Part shown: piece after piece, positions 8,778-17,636 of the stretch
Numbering within the stretch: the first letter of the stretch is position 1
Layout of the letters: each line of letters begins with the position of its first letter
Assembly (NCBI GenBank): GCA_937989585.1
Contig: CALKRW010000064.1
Span: 68,269 to 132,268 of the forward strand
Direction: 5' to 3'
Length of the DNA: 64,000 nucleotides
From: an uncultured Porphyromonadaceae bacterium
GTDB lineage: Bacteria; Bacteroidota; Bacteroidia; Bacteroidales; Muribaculaceae
Position numbers and translations under genes: made by a program
Notes under the pieces: model-generated
Seen by the model: only the letters and a program-made list of their open reading frames with translations
What the model was told of the DNA's origin: nothing
Database searches by the model: none

Positions 8778-9569
8778 CTACGGCTGTATGCCTGAGTCCT
8801 TGGAGCCGGGGAGAGTCCCCCCGACGACCTGATCGCCGGTCAGACCGAAGCGGCGCTGCCTGCGTGAAAAGTCGTCAAGAATACGGGCAAAGTCTTCCTT
8901 GGAGAAGTCGGGCCAGTAGGTGTCGATAACGAAAATCTCGCTATAGGCAATCTGCCAGAGCAAGAAATTGGATATGCGGTGCTCGCCACCGGTGCGTATG
9001 AGAACATCCGGGTCAGGGATTCCCGCGGTGGCAAGGTTGGCGGAGATGAGCGCGTCATCAATGCCGGAGGGGGAGACCTTGCCTTCGGCTACCTGCCGTC
9101 CTATGGCCCGCATGGCCTCGGTCAGTTCCCATTTCGAGGAGTAACTGATGGCAAGAATGAGGTTAAGCCCGGTGTCGGCGGAAGTGTCCATAATACACTT
9201 GTCAAGGCGCCGCATTGTCTCGACGGGTACGCGGGAACGGTCGCCGATGACACTAAGGCGAACATTGTTCTTGATAAGGTCGGGGGTCTCACGCTCGATG
9301 GCGGTGACTATGAGGTGCATGAGCATGTCGACCTCGGCCTGAGGACGATTCCAGTTCTCGGTAGAGAAGGTGTACAGCGTAAGGAAACGGACACCGAGTT
9401 CCGAAGCGGCCTCGGTGATACGACGGACGGTAGTCACCCCTTCGGAGTGTCCGGCCGAACGGTCGAGCCCGCGAGCCCTGGCCCATCGGCCGTTGCCGTC
9501 CATTATAATGGCTACATGCTCCGGGACAGATGCCGGTCTGGTCTTGATTATGTCTTTGTCAGTGGACAT
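8778..9569 (-). CDS. uppS: isoprenyl transferase (undecaprenyl diphosphate synthase)
   Basis: A 263-residue cis-prenyltransferase. The catalytic signature IIMDGNGRWARARGL lies at residues 21-35 with Asp24 the expected Mg/diphosphate ligand; TLYTFSTENWNRP and the late block DVLIRTGGEHRISNFLLWQ are also present. It condenses isopentenyl diphosphate onto farnesyl diphosphate to make the C55 lipid carrier used for peptidoglycan and surface polysaccharides. It begins 13 bp after the DUF6089 gene, so the two are probably co-transcribed, and bamA follows after 64 bp. Confidence 0.95.
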   Translation of the reverse strand: MSTDKDIIKTRPASVPEHVAIIMDGNGRWARARGLDRSAGHSEGVTTVRRITEAASELGVRFLTLYTFSTENWNRPQAEVDMLMHLIVTAIERETPDLIKNNVRLSVIGDRSRVPVETMRRLDKCIMDTSADTGLNLILAISYSSKWELTEAMRAIGRQVAEGKVSPSGIDDALISANLATAGIPDPDVLIRTGGEHRISNFLLWQIAYSEIFVIDTYWPDFSKEDFARILDDFSRRQRRFGLTGDQVVGGTLPGSKDSGIQP

Positions 9570-9582
9570 ATCTTATAGGTTT

Positions 9583-10293
9583 TCAGTCTACATAGTGGCA
9601 GGTCTCGCAGCGGCGCCCGAATTCGTAACTAATGCCGATGGCAATGCGCGAGTACCAGTCGTTGTTTTTTAGGAATGAGGATTTTATCTGGCTGAGATCA
9701 CTCAGCAGCGGACCGTCTATATGGTCGCCGAGAGCCTTGACCATCAGGAATTCGAAACTCAGATTAATGCGCTCCGAAGGCTTGTACCTTATACCCGCTC
9801 CCATGGGAATTGTTGGAGCGAAGGCAGTAGAACCGCCGGAACTTGACATACACACACCGAGGCCAAGGGTCAGATAAGGTGACCAGCGACGCATGCGCTT
9901 ATAGGTCTCGCCTATGCCATAGTTGAAGAAATTGAACTCGACACGGGCGTTAAGATCGGTGACAGTAGACTTGAAGTCATAGACCTCCCCACCCGGAATA
10001 ACGTTATCCATATCGGCAGTGGTGCCGCTGAGGGTCTGGAACCCCAGAGTACCGCCGAAGGACCAGCGGGAATCGTACTGATACATGAAAGCGCCTGTGG
10101 CCGTGAATCCGGGATGCGACATGAGATTGGACGAAGCATCGCCAAGGTATCCGCTCATGCCTAACTGGGCACCGATGCTGAATTTATAAGGTGTATCCTC
10201 CGCAAGAACCGCAGGCGCGCAAAGCAGAACGGCAATTGCCATGCAGGCGGCGACCGCTATGCGGGAAAGGGAAATCATACGGAGATTACACAT
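9583..10293 (-). CDS. DUF6089-like outer-membrane beta-barrel protein
   Basis: A 236-residue protein with an N-terminal signal peptide (an internal Met6 could also start it), then barrel-like strands such as FSIGAQLGMSGYLGDASSN and WSFGGTLGFQTL, ending with YSRIAIGISYEFGRR. Its fixed place upstream of uppS and bamA and its motifs match the family called DUF6089 in Bacteroidales. The function is unknown; the neighbourhood suggests an outer-membrane role. The first gene of the envelope operon, it starts about 70 bp downstream of the DUF6242-like gene. Confidence 0.75.
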   Translation of the reverse strand: MCNLRMISLSRIAVAACMAIAVLLCAPAVLAEDTPYKFSIGAQLGMSGYLGDASSNLMSHPGFTATGAFMYQYDSRWSFGGTLGFQTLSGTTADMDNVIPGGEVYDFKSTVTDLNARVEFNFFNYGIGETYKRMRRWSPYLTLGLGVCMSSSGGSTAFAPTIPMGAGIRYKPSERINLSFEFLMVKALGDHIDGPLLSDLSQIKSSFLKNNDWYSRIAIGISYEFGRRCETCHYVD

Positions 10294-10360
10294 ATAATAA
10301 TATTAAGTAGGTATTGGTAGAGAGTTATTTTTTCTGTTCGCGTTACAAGGTTTTTCCGGA

Positions 10361-11881
10361 TTAGAACAACGGACGGAATGTGAAGGCTGTAATAGCCCCT
10401 CGCCAGAGGGTATTGAAGGTCTCACCGCCGGCATTTACACCACCGAAAATGTAGATGACGGGACATTCCCAGGATGTCGCAGGATTATCGGCACGTGAGA
10501 GACGCGGGGCGATCAGGCTTGCTCCAAGCGGGAGACGTGGTGTGCCGAGTTCGCGCCAGGCAGGCATAAAACCAGCCATGGCCCGCGATGAAAGAGTCTC
10601 AGTGTAAACAAATCCCTGAGCCTGTCGGCGCGGAGGGAAATTATGGGATAACTGAAGTTCCTGGCCGGCCTTTTCCCAGCTAACGCCAAAATCGCGCGAT
10701 ATGTAAACAGTATCGTTGAGTGTCCCGTCCTGACGCTCGCCGAACATGGCGATAAGCGCCGAACGACGAGTTGTGCGCAGAGTGCCGGGACGCAGTTCGG
10801 AAACAAAGTAGGGAACGACGGTAGGCTCGTTCAATCCATAATCCATGGGCTTCGAGGTCAGGCAGACCCATGAACGTCCATCATAGCCCCATGTGTTCGC
10901 GCTATACTCGCCGGATGCGGTGACACCGCCGGTGAGAAGAATCTGCGAGCGGGCAGACATCTCGAAAACATAGTTGACTGTCTGCGAGGTTCCGCGGACA
11001 GGGAAGTTGTCTTCGACAGACTGAGTCACTCCCGAAGGATAACTTACCCGGCTCCAGCGTCCATTGTCACTGACCGAGCCCCATAATTCGGTGCCGTAGT
11101 TGCCATATATGTTGTCCCAGCGACGCGAGGTCGAGGTCCATGATGTTCCGTCGACTGAACGGTAGAGGTTGCCGAGTTCGTCAAGTATGTACAAGGCGTC
11201 ATCGGTACCGGTAAATGTTTCTATACGGGGTGTGAAACCGAAGGTAACGGTCCTGGATGTCCAGCCCGAGGCCGGATTGAGCGCCGTGGCCATTGAATAA
11301 CTGCCGTCCCTGTATGTCAGACAATATATCGCAGCGGATGTACGGGCCGTGTGCTGATAACGGGGAATCTGGAATGCCGAAGGAAGATTGGCCTGCTGGG
11401 CACGGCTCCAGACAAGCGAGTCGGTTTTAACCTGATGTACATTGACGCGCATTGTGTATGTACGCGATGACGTGCCGTCGGCGGCGACAACACGGATCCG
11501 AACCGGCCCGTTGCTGAAATCGACAGTGTCGGAACTGTTGTTGAGATAATTGACAATGGTGTCAGTCTGACCAGCCCGAGGTATATGAAGTTCGACTTCA
11601 GAAGGGTTGTCGGTGGTCAGCGAGGGAACCAGGCCGTTGATACGAGTTCCATAAGGGAGGGAGTCGGCATTGAAAATCAAGGCATTCTCCTGGTCAATAG
11701 AGAAATATACCGAGTCCAACTGTTTCAGGACCTTGTCGTTCTTCTGGAGAGAGACTGCTGAAATTATGGTACTAGCGGACGAGTATGAGTAATACCCCTC
11801 GTTATTATCCTTGGAGTTGCATGATACAGCAGCGACAATTAAAGCAGTTATAGCAAGGAACTTGAATGTCTTTTTAATCAT
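10361..11881 (-). CDS. DUF6242-like lipoprotein
   Basis: A 506-residue predicted lipoprotein. The signal peptide ends at Cys21 (AAVSCNS), followed by a Ser/Tyr-rich spacer. A small beta domain comes next (about 40-150), with a PVRIRVVAADGTSSRTYTMR strand pair that resembles surface cadherin-like modules. The remaining 330 residues contain repeated WTS-type and DDALYILDELGNLYRS-type blade motifs suggesting a beta-propeller. I associate it with DUF6242 of Bacteroidales; no function is known. It is likely tethered to the outer membrane and has its own upstream -7 element at 11987-11994. Confidence 0.65.
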   Translation of the reverse strand: MIKKTFKFLAITALIVAAVSCNSKDNNEGYYSYSSASTIISAVSLQKNDKVLKQLDSVYFSIDQENALIFNADSLPYGTRINGLVPSLTTDNPSEVELHIPRAGQTDTIVNYLNNSSDTVDFSNGPVRIRVVAADGTSSRTYTMRVNVHQVKTDSLVWSRAQQANLPSAFQIPRYQHTARTSAAIYCLTYRDGSYSMATALNPASGWTSRTVTFGFTPRIETFTGTDDALYILDELGNLYRSVDGTSWTSTSRRWDNIYGNYGTELWGSVSDNGRWSRVSYPSGVTQSVEDNFPVRGTSQTVNYVFEMSARSQILLTGGVTASGEYSANTWGYDGRSWVCLTSKPMDYGLNEPTVVPYFVSELRPGTLRTTRRSALIAMFGERQDGTLNDTVYISRDFGVSWEKAGQELQLSHNFPPRRQAQGFVYTETLSSRAMAGFMPAWRELGTPRLPLGASLIAPRLSRADNPATSWECPVIYIFGGVNAGGETFNTLWRGAITAFTFRPLF

Positions 11882-11986
11882 TGTTTCGTGAAGATGTTCC
11901 GTGACATCAGGGGTTGTGAGGAATGGATCTGAAACCTTGACGCCGAAGGCGCAGGCATGTCACCGCAGCGACAATATTTCAAATTG

Positions 11987-11994
11987 CAAAGTTA
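11987..11994 (-). promoter_or_regulatory. -7 element of the DUF6242-like gene
   Basis: The minus strand reads TAACTTTG, about 105 bp before the ATG. No clear TTG lies at the expected upstream distance, so confidence is moderate. The predicted leader contains a short CGCC-GAA-GGCG hairpin near 11941. Confidence 0.45.
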
Positions 11995-12054
11995 TAAAAA
12001 ACGTAATGAATGAAACCACCATATGCACGACAAATAGGCTATTCACGGCGTTTT

Positions 12055-13080
12055 TTATAGGTTTTTAACGTCCGCAAGCGGATTATTAGAGTAATAATTG
12101 ACCACATTCTGTCCAAAATGGTCAGTAGCGACACGCTCTGTCGGCAGTACGGGAGCCTTTGCCCTACCCCTTCCGCCGAGAAGCAACGGAGAAACCTCGA
12201 CTCGCGCCATGTCCCAAAGACCGGCGCCGATAAAGGCGCCAAGTGTCCGGGGACCCCCTTCCACAAGTACCGAGGTAATATTATTACCATAAAGCGAAGC
12301 AAGCACATCATTAATGTCATGCGACCCAAGGTCAATGAGTTCAGCGTCAATGTCATGAAGAAGATTCTCAGCGGCACGGTCCAGTTCCCTGTCAGCAAAA
12401 ACCAGCCTCTCGGGGTTATCACCGGGCCAAAGCCGCAGAGTCAGGCGAGGACCGTCGTTGAGTATCGTATTCATGCCTACGGCTATGGCATCGTGCGAGG
12501 CACGGAGACGATGGACCGCGACAGAAGATAACGGAGTGGAAAAACGCGGAGCCGCATCACCGGGATTGCGCCGACAGTCCATCCATCCGTCCGCGCTCAT
12601 GGCCCATTTCAGAGTGATCCAGGGCCTATGGCACCCGTGTGCCGTGAAGAACTTCGCGTTAAGTCGACGAGCCTCTTCATCAAGTACTCCCGTAACAACC
12701 TCACAGCCGGCATCACGGAGAATGGCTATGCCACGCCCGCAGACCTTCGCGAAAGGGTCGACAGATGCTATGACGACGCGGCGTATGCCCTCATCGACAA
12801 GCATTGTCGCACAGGGTGGAGTCTTGCCATAATGGGCACATGGCTCGAGTGTGACATATATGGTGCTGTCAGGCAAAAGAAAGCGGTCAGAGTCTGCAAG
12901 CGAGCGGACAGCATTGACTTCGGCATGCGCATGTCCGCAGCGACGGTGCCAGCCCTCGCCTATTATCCTTCCGTCCGGTGCAACTATTACCGCCCCCACC
13001 ATCGGATTCGGAGAAGCGCTTCCGCGCCCAAGAGCGGCGAGTTCCAGCGCACGCCGCATGTATATTTCATTAAAAACCAT
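12055..13080 (-). CDS. ribD: RibD, bifunctional riboflavin biosynthesis deaminase/reductase
   Basis: A 341-residue protein if started at the ATG at 13080 (MVFNEIYMRRALELA). A longer in-frame extension to 13134 would overlap the promoter and is rejected. The N-terminal cytidine-deaminase-type domain shows the zinc site HAEVNA and PCAHYGKTPPC. The C-terminal reductase domain shows WITLKWAMSADG and VLVEGGPRTLGAF. It catalyses the second and third steps from GTP to riboflavin. It is transcribed divergently from rpoN. Confidence 0.93.
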   Translation of the reverse strand: MVFNEIYMRRALELAALGRGSASPNPMVGAVIVAPDGRIIGEGWHRRCGHAHAEVNAVRSLADSDRFLLPDSTIYVTLEPCAHYGKTPPCATMLVDEGIRRVVIASVDPFAKVCGRGIAILRDAGCEVVTGVLDEEARRLNAKFFTAHGCHRPWITLKWAMSADGWMDCRRNPGDAAPRFSTPLSSVAVHRLRASHDAIAVGMNTILNDGPRLTLRLWPGDNPERLVFADRELDRAAENLLHDIDAELIDLGSHDINDVLASLYGNNITSVLVEGGPRTLGAFIGAGLWDMARVEVSPLLLGGRGRAKAPVLPTERVATDHFGQNVVNYYSNNPLADVKNL

Positions 13081-13123
13081 AAAATACAAGCGGAAGATTT
13101 GTTTAAAGAATCTCTTTGCTTTG

Positions 13124-13131
13124 CAAAGGTA
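13124..13131 (-). promoter_or_regulatory. ribD -7 element
   Basis: The minus strand reads TACCTTTG, about 45 bp before the chosen ribD start. It lies only 22 bp from the opposing rpoN element, so the two promoters are back to back. Confidence 0.6.
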
Positions 13132-13153
13132 CACAAAAACCGCGATTTTTCAT

Positions 13154-13161
13154 TACCTTTG
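13154..13161 (+). promoter_or_regulatory. rpoN -7 element
   Basis: TACCTTTG on the plus strand, about 62 bp before the rpoN ATG at 13223. The -33 region is not a clear TTG at 19-21 bp. Confidence 0.6.
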
Positions 13162-13222
13162 CAGTTCGGGGAGCGAGAGACACATCAGAAAACGATATTC
13201 CCACCCCCGCAGACCGAAGTTC

Positions 13223-14656
13223 ATGAAGCAAAACCTCGACATATCGCAACGTCAGAAAACCCTGCAGCATCTTTCACCGCAACAGGTTCAGTTCGTGCGC
13301 CTGCTTGAGATGAATGCGCCCGAAATCGAGGAGAAAGTACGTCGTGAGATCGACGACAATCCAGCACTTGAAGCCAGAGAGTCACACGAAAGCGATACAG
13401 CCCAGGCCAGCGAGACAGCCGACGGCGAGACTTTCAGCGAGAGTTCGGAGCAACTGCAGAACGCTGACTACCGGTCGGACGAGGAACGCCCGTTCGATCG
13501 TCATTACAATGCCCCGAACGGACATGGCAACGATGTCAGCATGGATATAAACGCCGACACAGTTTCGCCGACCGAAGATCTTCTAAGCCAACTGGCTGAC
13601 TACGACCTCACCTTTCAGGAGAAGCGCGCCGCACAATATATCATAGGCAATCTCGACGCCAACGGACGCCTAACACGGCCGCTGCAGTCCATTGCCGACG
13701 ACATCGCCATTGCCACGGGAGACGATATATCCATGCAAAGCATGCGGAATGCCTTTGACGCGATACGCTCGATGGAACCCGCAGGGATAGGCGCCACTGA
13801 CCTTCGCGACTGCCTTCTGCTTCAACTGGAGCGGCGTCCGCGGAGCCTCGCGCAACGTGTCGCCACCGAAATCGTAGACAAACATTTCGGTCTGCTGACC
13901 CATAAGTACTACAGCCGCATGCAGTCGGCCATGGGCATCAGCGAAGATACTCTTCGCGAAGCACTTGACTTCATACGGTCGCTCAATCCCAAGCCCTGGA
14001 CAGGCGCCGAATCGGACACTGACGAACGCATGCGCCATGTCACGGCGGATTTTCTTGTCGAACGCCTTGATGACGGAAGATTCTCCGTGTCGCTGACACA
14101 ACGTTTGCCGAGCCTGGACATAGAACAGAGTTTTGCGGTCGACAGCGTCGCCGGGAACAAGGACCAGAGCGCAATCGCCTTCATACGCCGCAAACGTGAC
14201 GAGGCCGAAGGTTTCATCTCACTGCTGCAGCGTCGCACCGACACCCTCCTGAGCGTGATGCGGGCGATAGTAACACTTCAGCCGGAGTTTTTCACCACCG
14301 AGGAAACATCAGCGATACGGCCAATGATACTGCGGGACATTGCCGCACGGACAGGACTCGACCTCTCGGTTATTTCCAGAGCCACCGCCGGAAAATATGT
14401 CGCGACAGGGGGGGGAATATATCCGCTGAAACTTTTCTTCAACGAAAAGCCCAAAGAGGACGCTGACGCATCCTCGCACCAGATACGGCAGGTCATCCGT
14501 GACATAATTGACACCGAGGACGGAAGCCGCCCCCTGAGCGATGACAGCATCGCGGAGATAATGACCAGACAAGGCTATGACATAGCCCGACGTACCGTCG
14601 CCAAATACCGCGAGCGCATGGGTATACCTGTCGCAAGGCTACGCCGTAAGATATGA
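13223..14656 (+). CDS. rpoN: RNA polymerase sigma-54 factor
   Basis: A 477-residue product from ATG 13223; upstream in-frame codons overlap ribD and precede the promoter. It has the Gln-rich activator-interacting region I (MKQNLDISQRQKTLQHLSPQ), an acidic region II (about residues 50-115), the core-binding region (about 120-300), and the C-terminal DNA-binding region ending with the RpoN box ARRTVAKYRE at 455-464. It directs RNA polymerase to -24/-12 promoters and needs AAA+ activators, none of which is encoded in this window. The PAP2-like gene overlaps its stop by 4 bp. Confidence 0.96.
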   Translation: MKQNLDISQRQKTLQHLSPQQVQFVRLLEMNAPEIEEKVRREIDDNPALEARESHESDTAQASETADGETFSESSEQLQNADYRSDEERPFDRHYNAPNGHGNDVSMDINADTVSPTEDLLSQLADYDLTFQEKRAAQYIIGNLDANGRLTRPLQSIADDIAIATGDDISMQSMRNAFDAIRSMEPAGIGATDLRDCLLLQLERRPRSLAQRVATEIVDKHFGLLTHKYYSRMQSAMGISEDTLREALDFIRSLNPKPWTGAESDTDERMRHVTADFLVERLDDGRFSVSLTQRLPSLDIEQSFAVDSVAGNKDQSAIAFIRRKRDEAEGFISLLQRRTDTLLSVMRAIVTLQPEFFTTEETSAIRPMILRDIAARTGLDLSVISRATAGKYVATGGGIYPLKLFFNEKPKEDADASSHQIRQVIRDIIDTEDGSRPLSDDSIAEIMTRQGYDIARRTVAKYRERMGIPVARLRRKI

Positions 14657-15444
14657 AAAAACAAAGACACATCGACCAAAGTACAAACAGTTATCCAAAA
14701 ATGGAAACAGAACAAGAACAACCAAAACTCACCGAAGGATTTGATTGCAAGGCCGAGGAGCGCCTCTCCGAGCAAACGGTCCAGAACGGAGGCTCAGGCC
14801 TGGTATCATTCGCCAAATATGTCTCGGCTATATTCTCGCCTTTGCTTATGCCCACTTACTGCCTTGCATTAGGCATGTGGCTGACAGTAATCAACCATAA
14901 TCCCGAGAACACCCGTCTGACAGTGTCTTTCGTGATACTCCTGATAACCGGTCTCATTCCGCTTGCCATGATACTCGGACTTATAAAGGCCGGATACGTC
15001 ACCGACCTAGAAATCTCCAACCGCCGACAGCGGCTTATTCCAATCATTGCGACGGCACTTTGTTATATAGCCGCGACAATTTATCTACACCGCATGAAAG
15101 CCCCCGACTGGATGGTCATGATATTCATAGGGGCATTTGTTGCGGGAGTAATCTGCGCCGTAATCTCCAACTGGTGGAAAATCAGCGCACACGGATGTGC
15201 CGCCGGAGCCATGTTCGGACTTCTGGCCCGTTTCGCCTTTTCGGACATCAGCGTAGTGCCCATACTGCCATGGCTGATAGGCGCCGTTATTCTCGGCGGA
15301 ATAATAGGTGTCAGCCGGGTCGCGCTCAACTACCACACCCCGGGACAGTTCATCGCCGGCGAGATTGTCGGCGCGGCATGTATATTTCTCGCCACAGGGC
15401 TCCCGATTCCCTTTGTCAGCGAGCACTACATGCCACTCTATTAA
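14653..15444 (+). CDS. PAP2-like integral membrane protein
   Basis: A 263-residue protein with a hydrophilic 50-residue N-terminus and about six membrane helices. The last block, SRVALNYHTPGQFIAGEIVG, resembles the third motif of PAP2-type phosphatases (a His in a conserved polar loop, then a helix), while the other canonical motifs are weak. Related Bacteroidales proteins are annotated as phosphatidic-acid-phosphatase-like. It starts within the rpoN stop codon (ATGA overlap), so it is translationally coupled, and is followed by purE 42 bp later. An alternative start at the internal Met17 is possible. Substrate unknown. Confidence 0.6.
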   Translation: MKKQRHIDQSTNSYPKMETEQEQPKLTEGFDCKAEERLSEQTVQNGGSGLVSFAKYVSAIFSPLLMPTYCLALGMWLTVINHNPENTRLTVSFVILLITGLIPLAMILGLIKAGYVTDLEISNRRQRLIPIIATALCYIAATIYLHRMKAPDWMVMIFIGAFVAGVICAVISNWWKISAHGCAAGAMFGLLARFAFSDISVVPILPWLIGAVILGGIIGVSRVALNYHTPGQFIAGEIVGAACIFLATGLPIPFVSEHYMPLY

Positions 15445-15486
15445 AATTATAAAGAAAACAAAATCAACACATAAACAAACGTAAAA

Positions 15487-15996
15487 ATGACCCCAACAGT
15501 CAGCATCATAATGGGCAGCACATCAGACCTGCCTGTTGTAAAAAAAGCGGCCGATTTCCTTGAGAAAATGGAAGTTCCATTCGAACTGCAGGCACTTTCG
15601 GCCCACAGGACACCACGCCAGGTAGAACAATTCGCTTCTGAGGCCAGGACACGCGGCATAAAGGTAATCATTGCCGCAGCAGGAATGGCTGCCGCATTGC
15701 CGGGTGTGATTGCCGCGCTTACTCCCCTGCCTGTCATCGGACTTCCGATAAGTTCGAAACTCGACGGTATCGACGCCATGCTGTCAATCATTCAGATGCC
15801 TCCCGGCATCCCAGTCGCCACTGTCGGAATCGATGCAGCCCAGAACGCCGCAATTCTGGCCACACAGATTCTAGCCCTGTCTGATGCAGAAATCGCAGGA
15901 CGTCTCGACATCTGGCGAGGCACACTATCAGAAAAGATTGTAAAAGCCTCCATGGAACTCGCGGCAATCAGCGACTACAAATACAAAACCAACTGA
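15487..15996 (+). CDS. purE: N5-carboxyaminoimidazole ribonucleotide mutase
   Basis: A 169-residue class I PurE. Key motifs are IIMGSTSDLPVVKKAADFL near the N-terminus, LSAHRTPRQ with the catalytic His, and AAAGMAAALPGVIAALTPLPVIGLPI. It interconverts N5-CAIR and CAIR in purine synthesis. The gene sits between the PAP2-like gene and ispG, an order that recurs in Bacteroidales. Confidence 0.95.
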   Translation: MTPTVSIIMGSTSDLPVVKKAADFLEKMEVPFELQALSAHRTPRQVEQFASEARTRGIKVIIAAAGMAAALPGVIAALTPLPVIGLPISSKLDGIDAMLSIIQMPPGIPVATVGIDAAQNAAILATQILALSDAEIAGRLDIWRGTLSEKIVKASMELAAISDYKYKTN

Positions 15997-16058
15997 GGTT
16001 TTCTTACATAAAGTCTTTGTCACTGAATACATACCACAAAGATAATCCGACTGATTAT

Positions 16059-17636
16059 ATGTCTACAATCAGAACTTCATATCTGCGCCGACCGACTACA
16101 GATGTCCGTGTCGGCACACAGCACATCGGCGGAGATTACCCCGTGCTTGTCCAGTCGATGACCAACACCCCTACCCTCGACACCGATGGATCGGTCGCCC
16201 AGACATTATCGCTGGCCCGTGTCGGTGCCAAACTCATCCGACTCACCGCTCAGGGTGTAAGCCATGCAGCCAATCTCGCGAATATTGTCGAGAAAGTACG
16301 TGCCGCAGGCTGCGACATGCCAATTTCCGCTGATATACATTTCAATCCGGCAGCCGCCTTCGAGGCCGCCCTGCATGTGGACAAAGTACGCATAAATCCG
16401 GGCAATTTCGTTGACCCGGCCCGTACATTCAAGAAACTGACATATACCGACGAAGAATATGCCTCCGAACTCGAGCGCATCGAAGAACGGCTCATGCCTT
16501 TGCTCGAGCGCCTGCGCGAGCACGACGGGGCCCTGCGTCTCGGCGTCAACCACGGCTCTCTCTCAGACCGCATAATGAGCCGCTACGGCGACACGCCGGA
16601 AGGAATGGTAGAATCCGCCATGGAATTTCTGCGAGTATGCCGGGAACACGATTTTGACCGTGTCGTCATTTCGATAAAGTCGTCCAACGTAGTAGTGATG
16701 ACAAAAACCGTACGGTTGCTTGTCGCGGCAATGGACAAGGAAGACATGCATTATCCCCTACACCTCGGCGTAACAGAAGCCGGTGACGGCGATGACGCCC
16801 GCGTGAAATCAGCCGTCGGCATAGGCTCGCTGCTGGCTGACGGCATAGGTGACACCATACGCGTATCCCTTGCCGAAGATCCGGAAAACGAACCACCGGT
16901 TGCTTATAAGATTCTTGCCCATATCGATGAAATGGCAAAATCGACTGAGCCAAACTCTACCGAGGTCTCCATCAACGAAAATGCTATTTCTTCCAATGGA
17001 GTACCTGTCGTAATCGGGACTGAGATTAGCAGGGACGAAGGCCGCCAACGCTACAATTTCATTCAGGCACAAGGTCCACAGATGCTTTACAACATCCGAC
17101 GCGAATTCAATACACTGCGAGACTCAGGCAAACCAGACAAAGCCACTGCATTAATATTGCGCTATCCTGACAACATGGGCGCAGAGGATGTTAAGATTGC
17201 GGCATCGATAGATCTTGGAGCCCTTATACTTGGGGGCGATGTTCCCGCCGCTGTCGGCATCGAGGCTAAGGCACTCAGCAATGCCGAATCCAACGAACTG
17301 GTCCTGAACATCCTTCAGGCCACACGCCAACGCTTCTCAAAGACAGAATATATCGCCTGTCCGAGTTGCGGCCGCACACTTTTCGACCTTCAGTCCACAC
17401 TGAACCGTGTTCGTGAGGCAACAAAACACCTCAAAAACCTGAAAATAGGCGTAATGGGTTGCGTCGTAAATGGCCCCGGCGAAATGGCTGACGCTGACTA
17501 CGGCTATGTAGGCGCCGCCGCCGGACGTGTGTCACTGTACAAGGGCAAGACCTGTGTAAAACAGAACATTCCCACCGAGGACGCTGTTGCCGAACTTATC
17601 GCCCTCATCAAAGAAGGAGGCGACTGGCATGAATGA
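16059..17636 (+). CDS. ispG: 4-hydroxy-3-methylbut-2-enyl-diphosphate synthase
   Basis: Started at ATG 16059 (MSTIRTSYLRRPTTDV), 525 residues; an upstream TTG at 16017 adds an unconserved stretch. The N-terminal TIM barrel is visible (PVLVQSMTNTPTLD). The C-terminal [4Fe-4S] domain carries CPSCGRTLFDLQ and the GCVVNGPGE motif. At 525 residues it is much longer than the approximately 370-residue enterobacterial enzyme, matching the three-domain form with an inserted domain found in Bacteroidetes, chlamydiae and plants. It performs the penultimate step of the MEP isoprenoid pathway, feeding UppS. Confidence 0.95.
   Translation: MSTIRTSYLRRPTTDVRVGTQHIGGDYPVLVQSMTNTPTLDTDGSVAQTLSLARVGAKLIRLTAQGVSHAANLANIVEKVRAAGCDMPISADIHFNPAAAFEAALHVDKVRINPGNFVDPARTFKKLTYTDEEYASELERIEERLMPLLERLREHDGALRLGVNHGSLSDRIMSRYGDTPEGMVESAMEFLRVCREHDFDRVVISIKSSNVVVMTKTVRLLVAAMDKEDMHYPLHLGVTEAGDGDDARVKSAVGIGSLLADGIGDTIRVSLAEDPENEPPVAYKILAHIDEMAKSTEPNSTEVSINENAISSNGVPVVIGTEISRDEGRQRYNFIQAQGPQMLYNIRREFNTLRDSGKPDKATALILRYPDNMGAEDVKIAASIDLGALILGGDVPAAVGIEAKALSNAESNELVLNILQATRQRFSKTEYIACPSCGRTLFDLQSTLNRVREATKHLKNLKIGVMGCVVNGPGEMADADYGYVGAAAGRVSLYKGKTCVKQNIPTEDAVAELIALIKEGGDWHE

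Noticed and set aside
12851..13222. N-terminal extension of rpoN
   Set aside because: The frame is open upstream but overlaps ribD in antisense and lies before the promoter; the protein family starts at ATG 13223.
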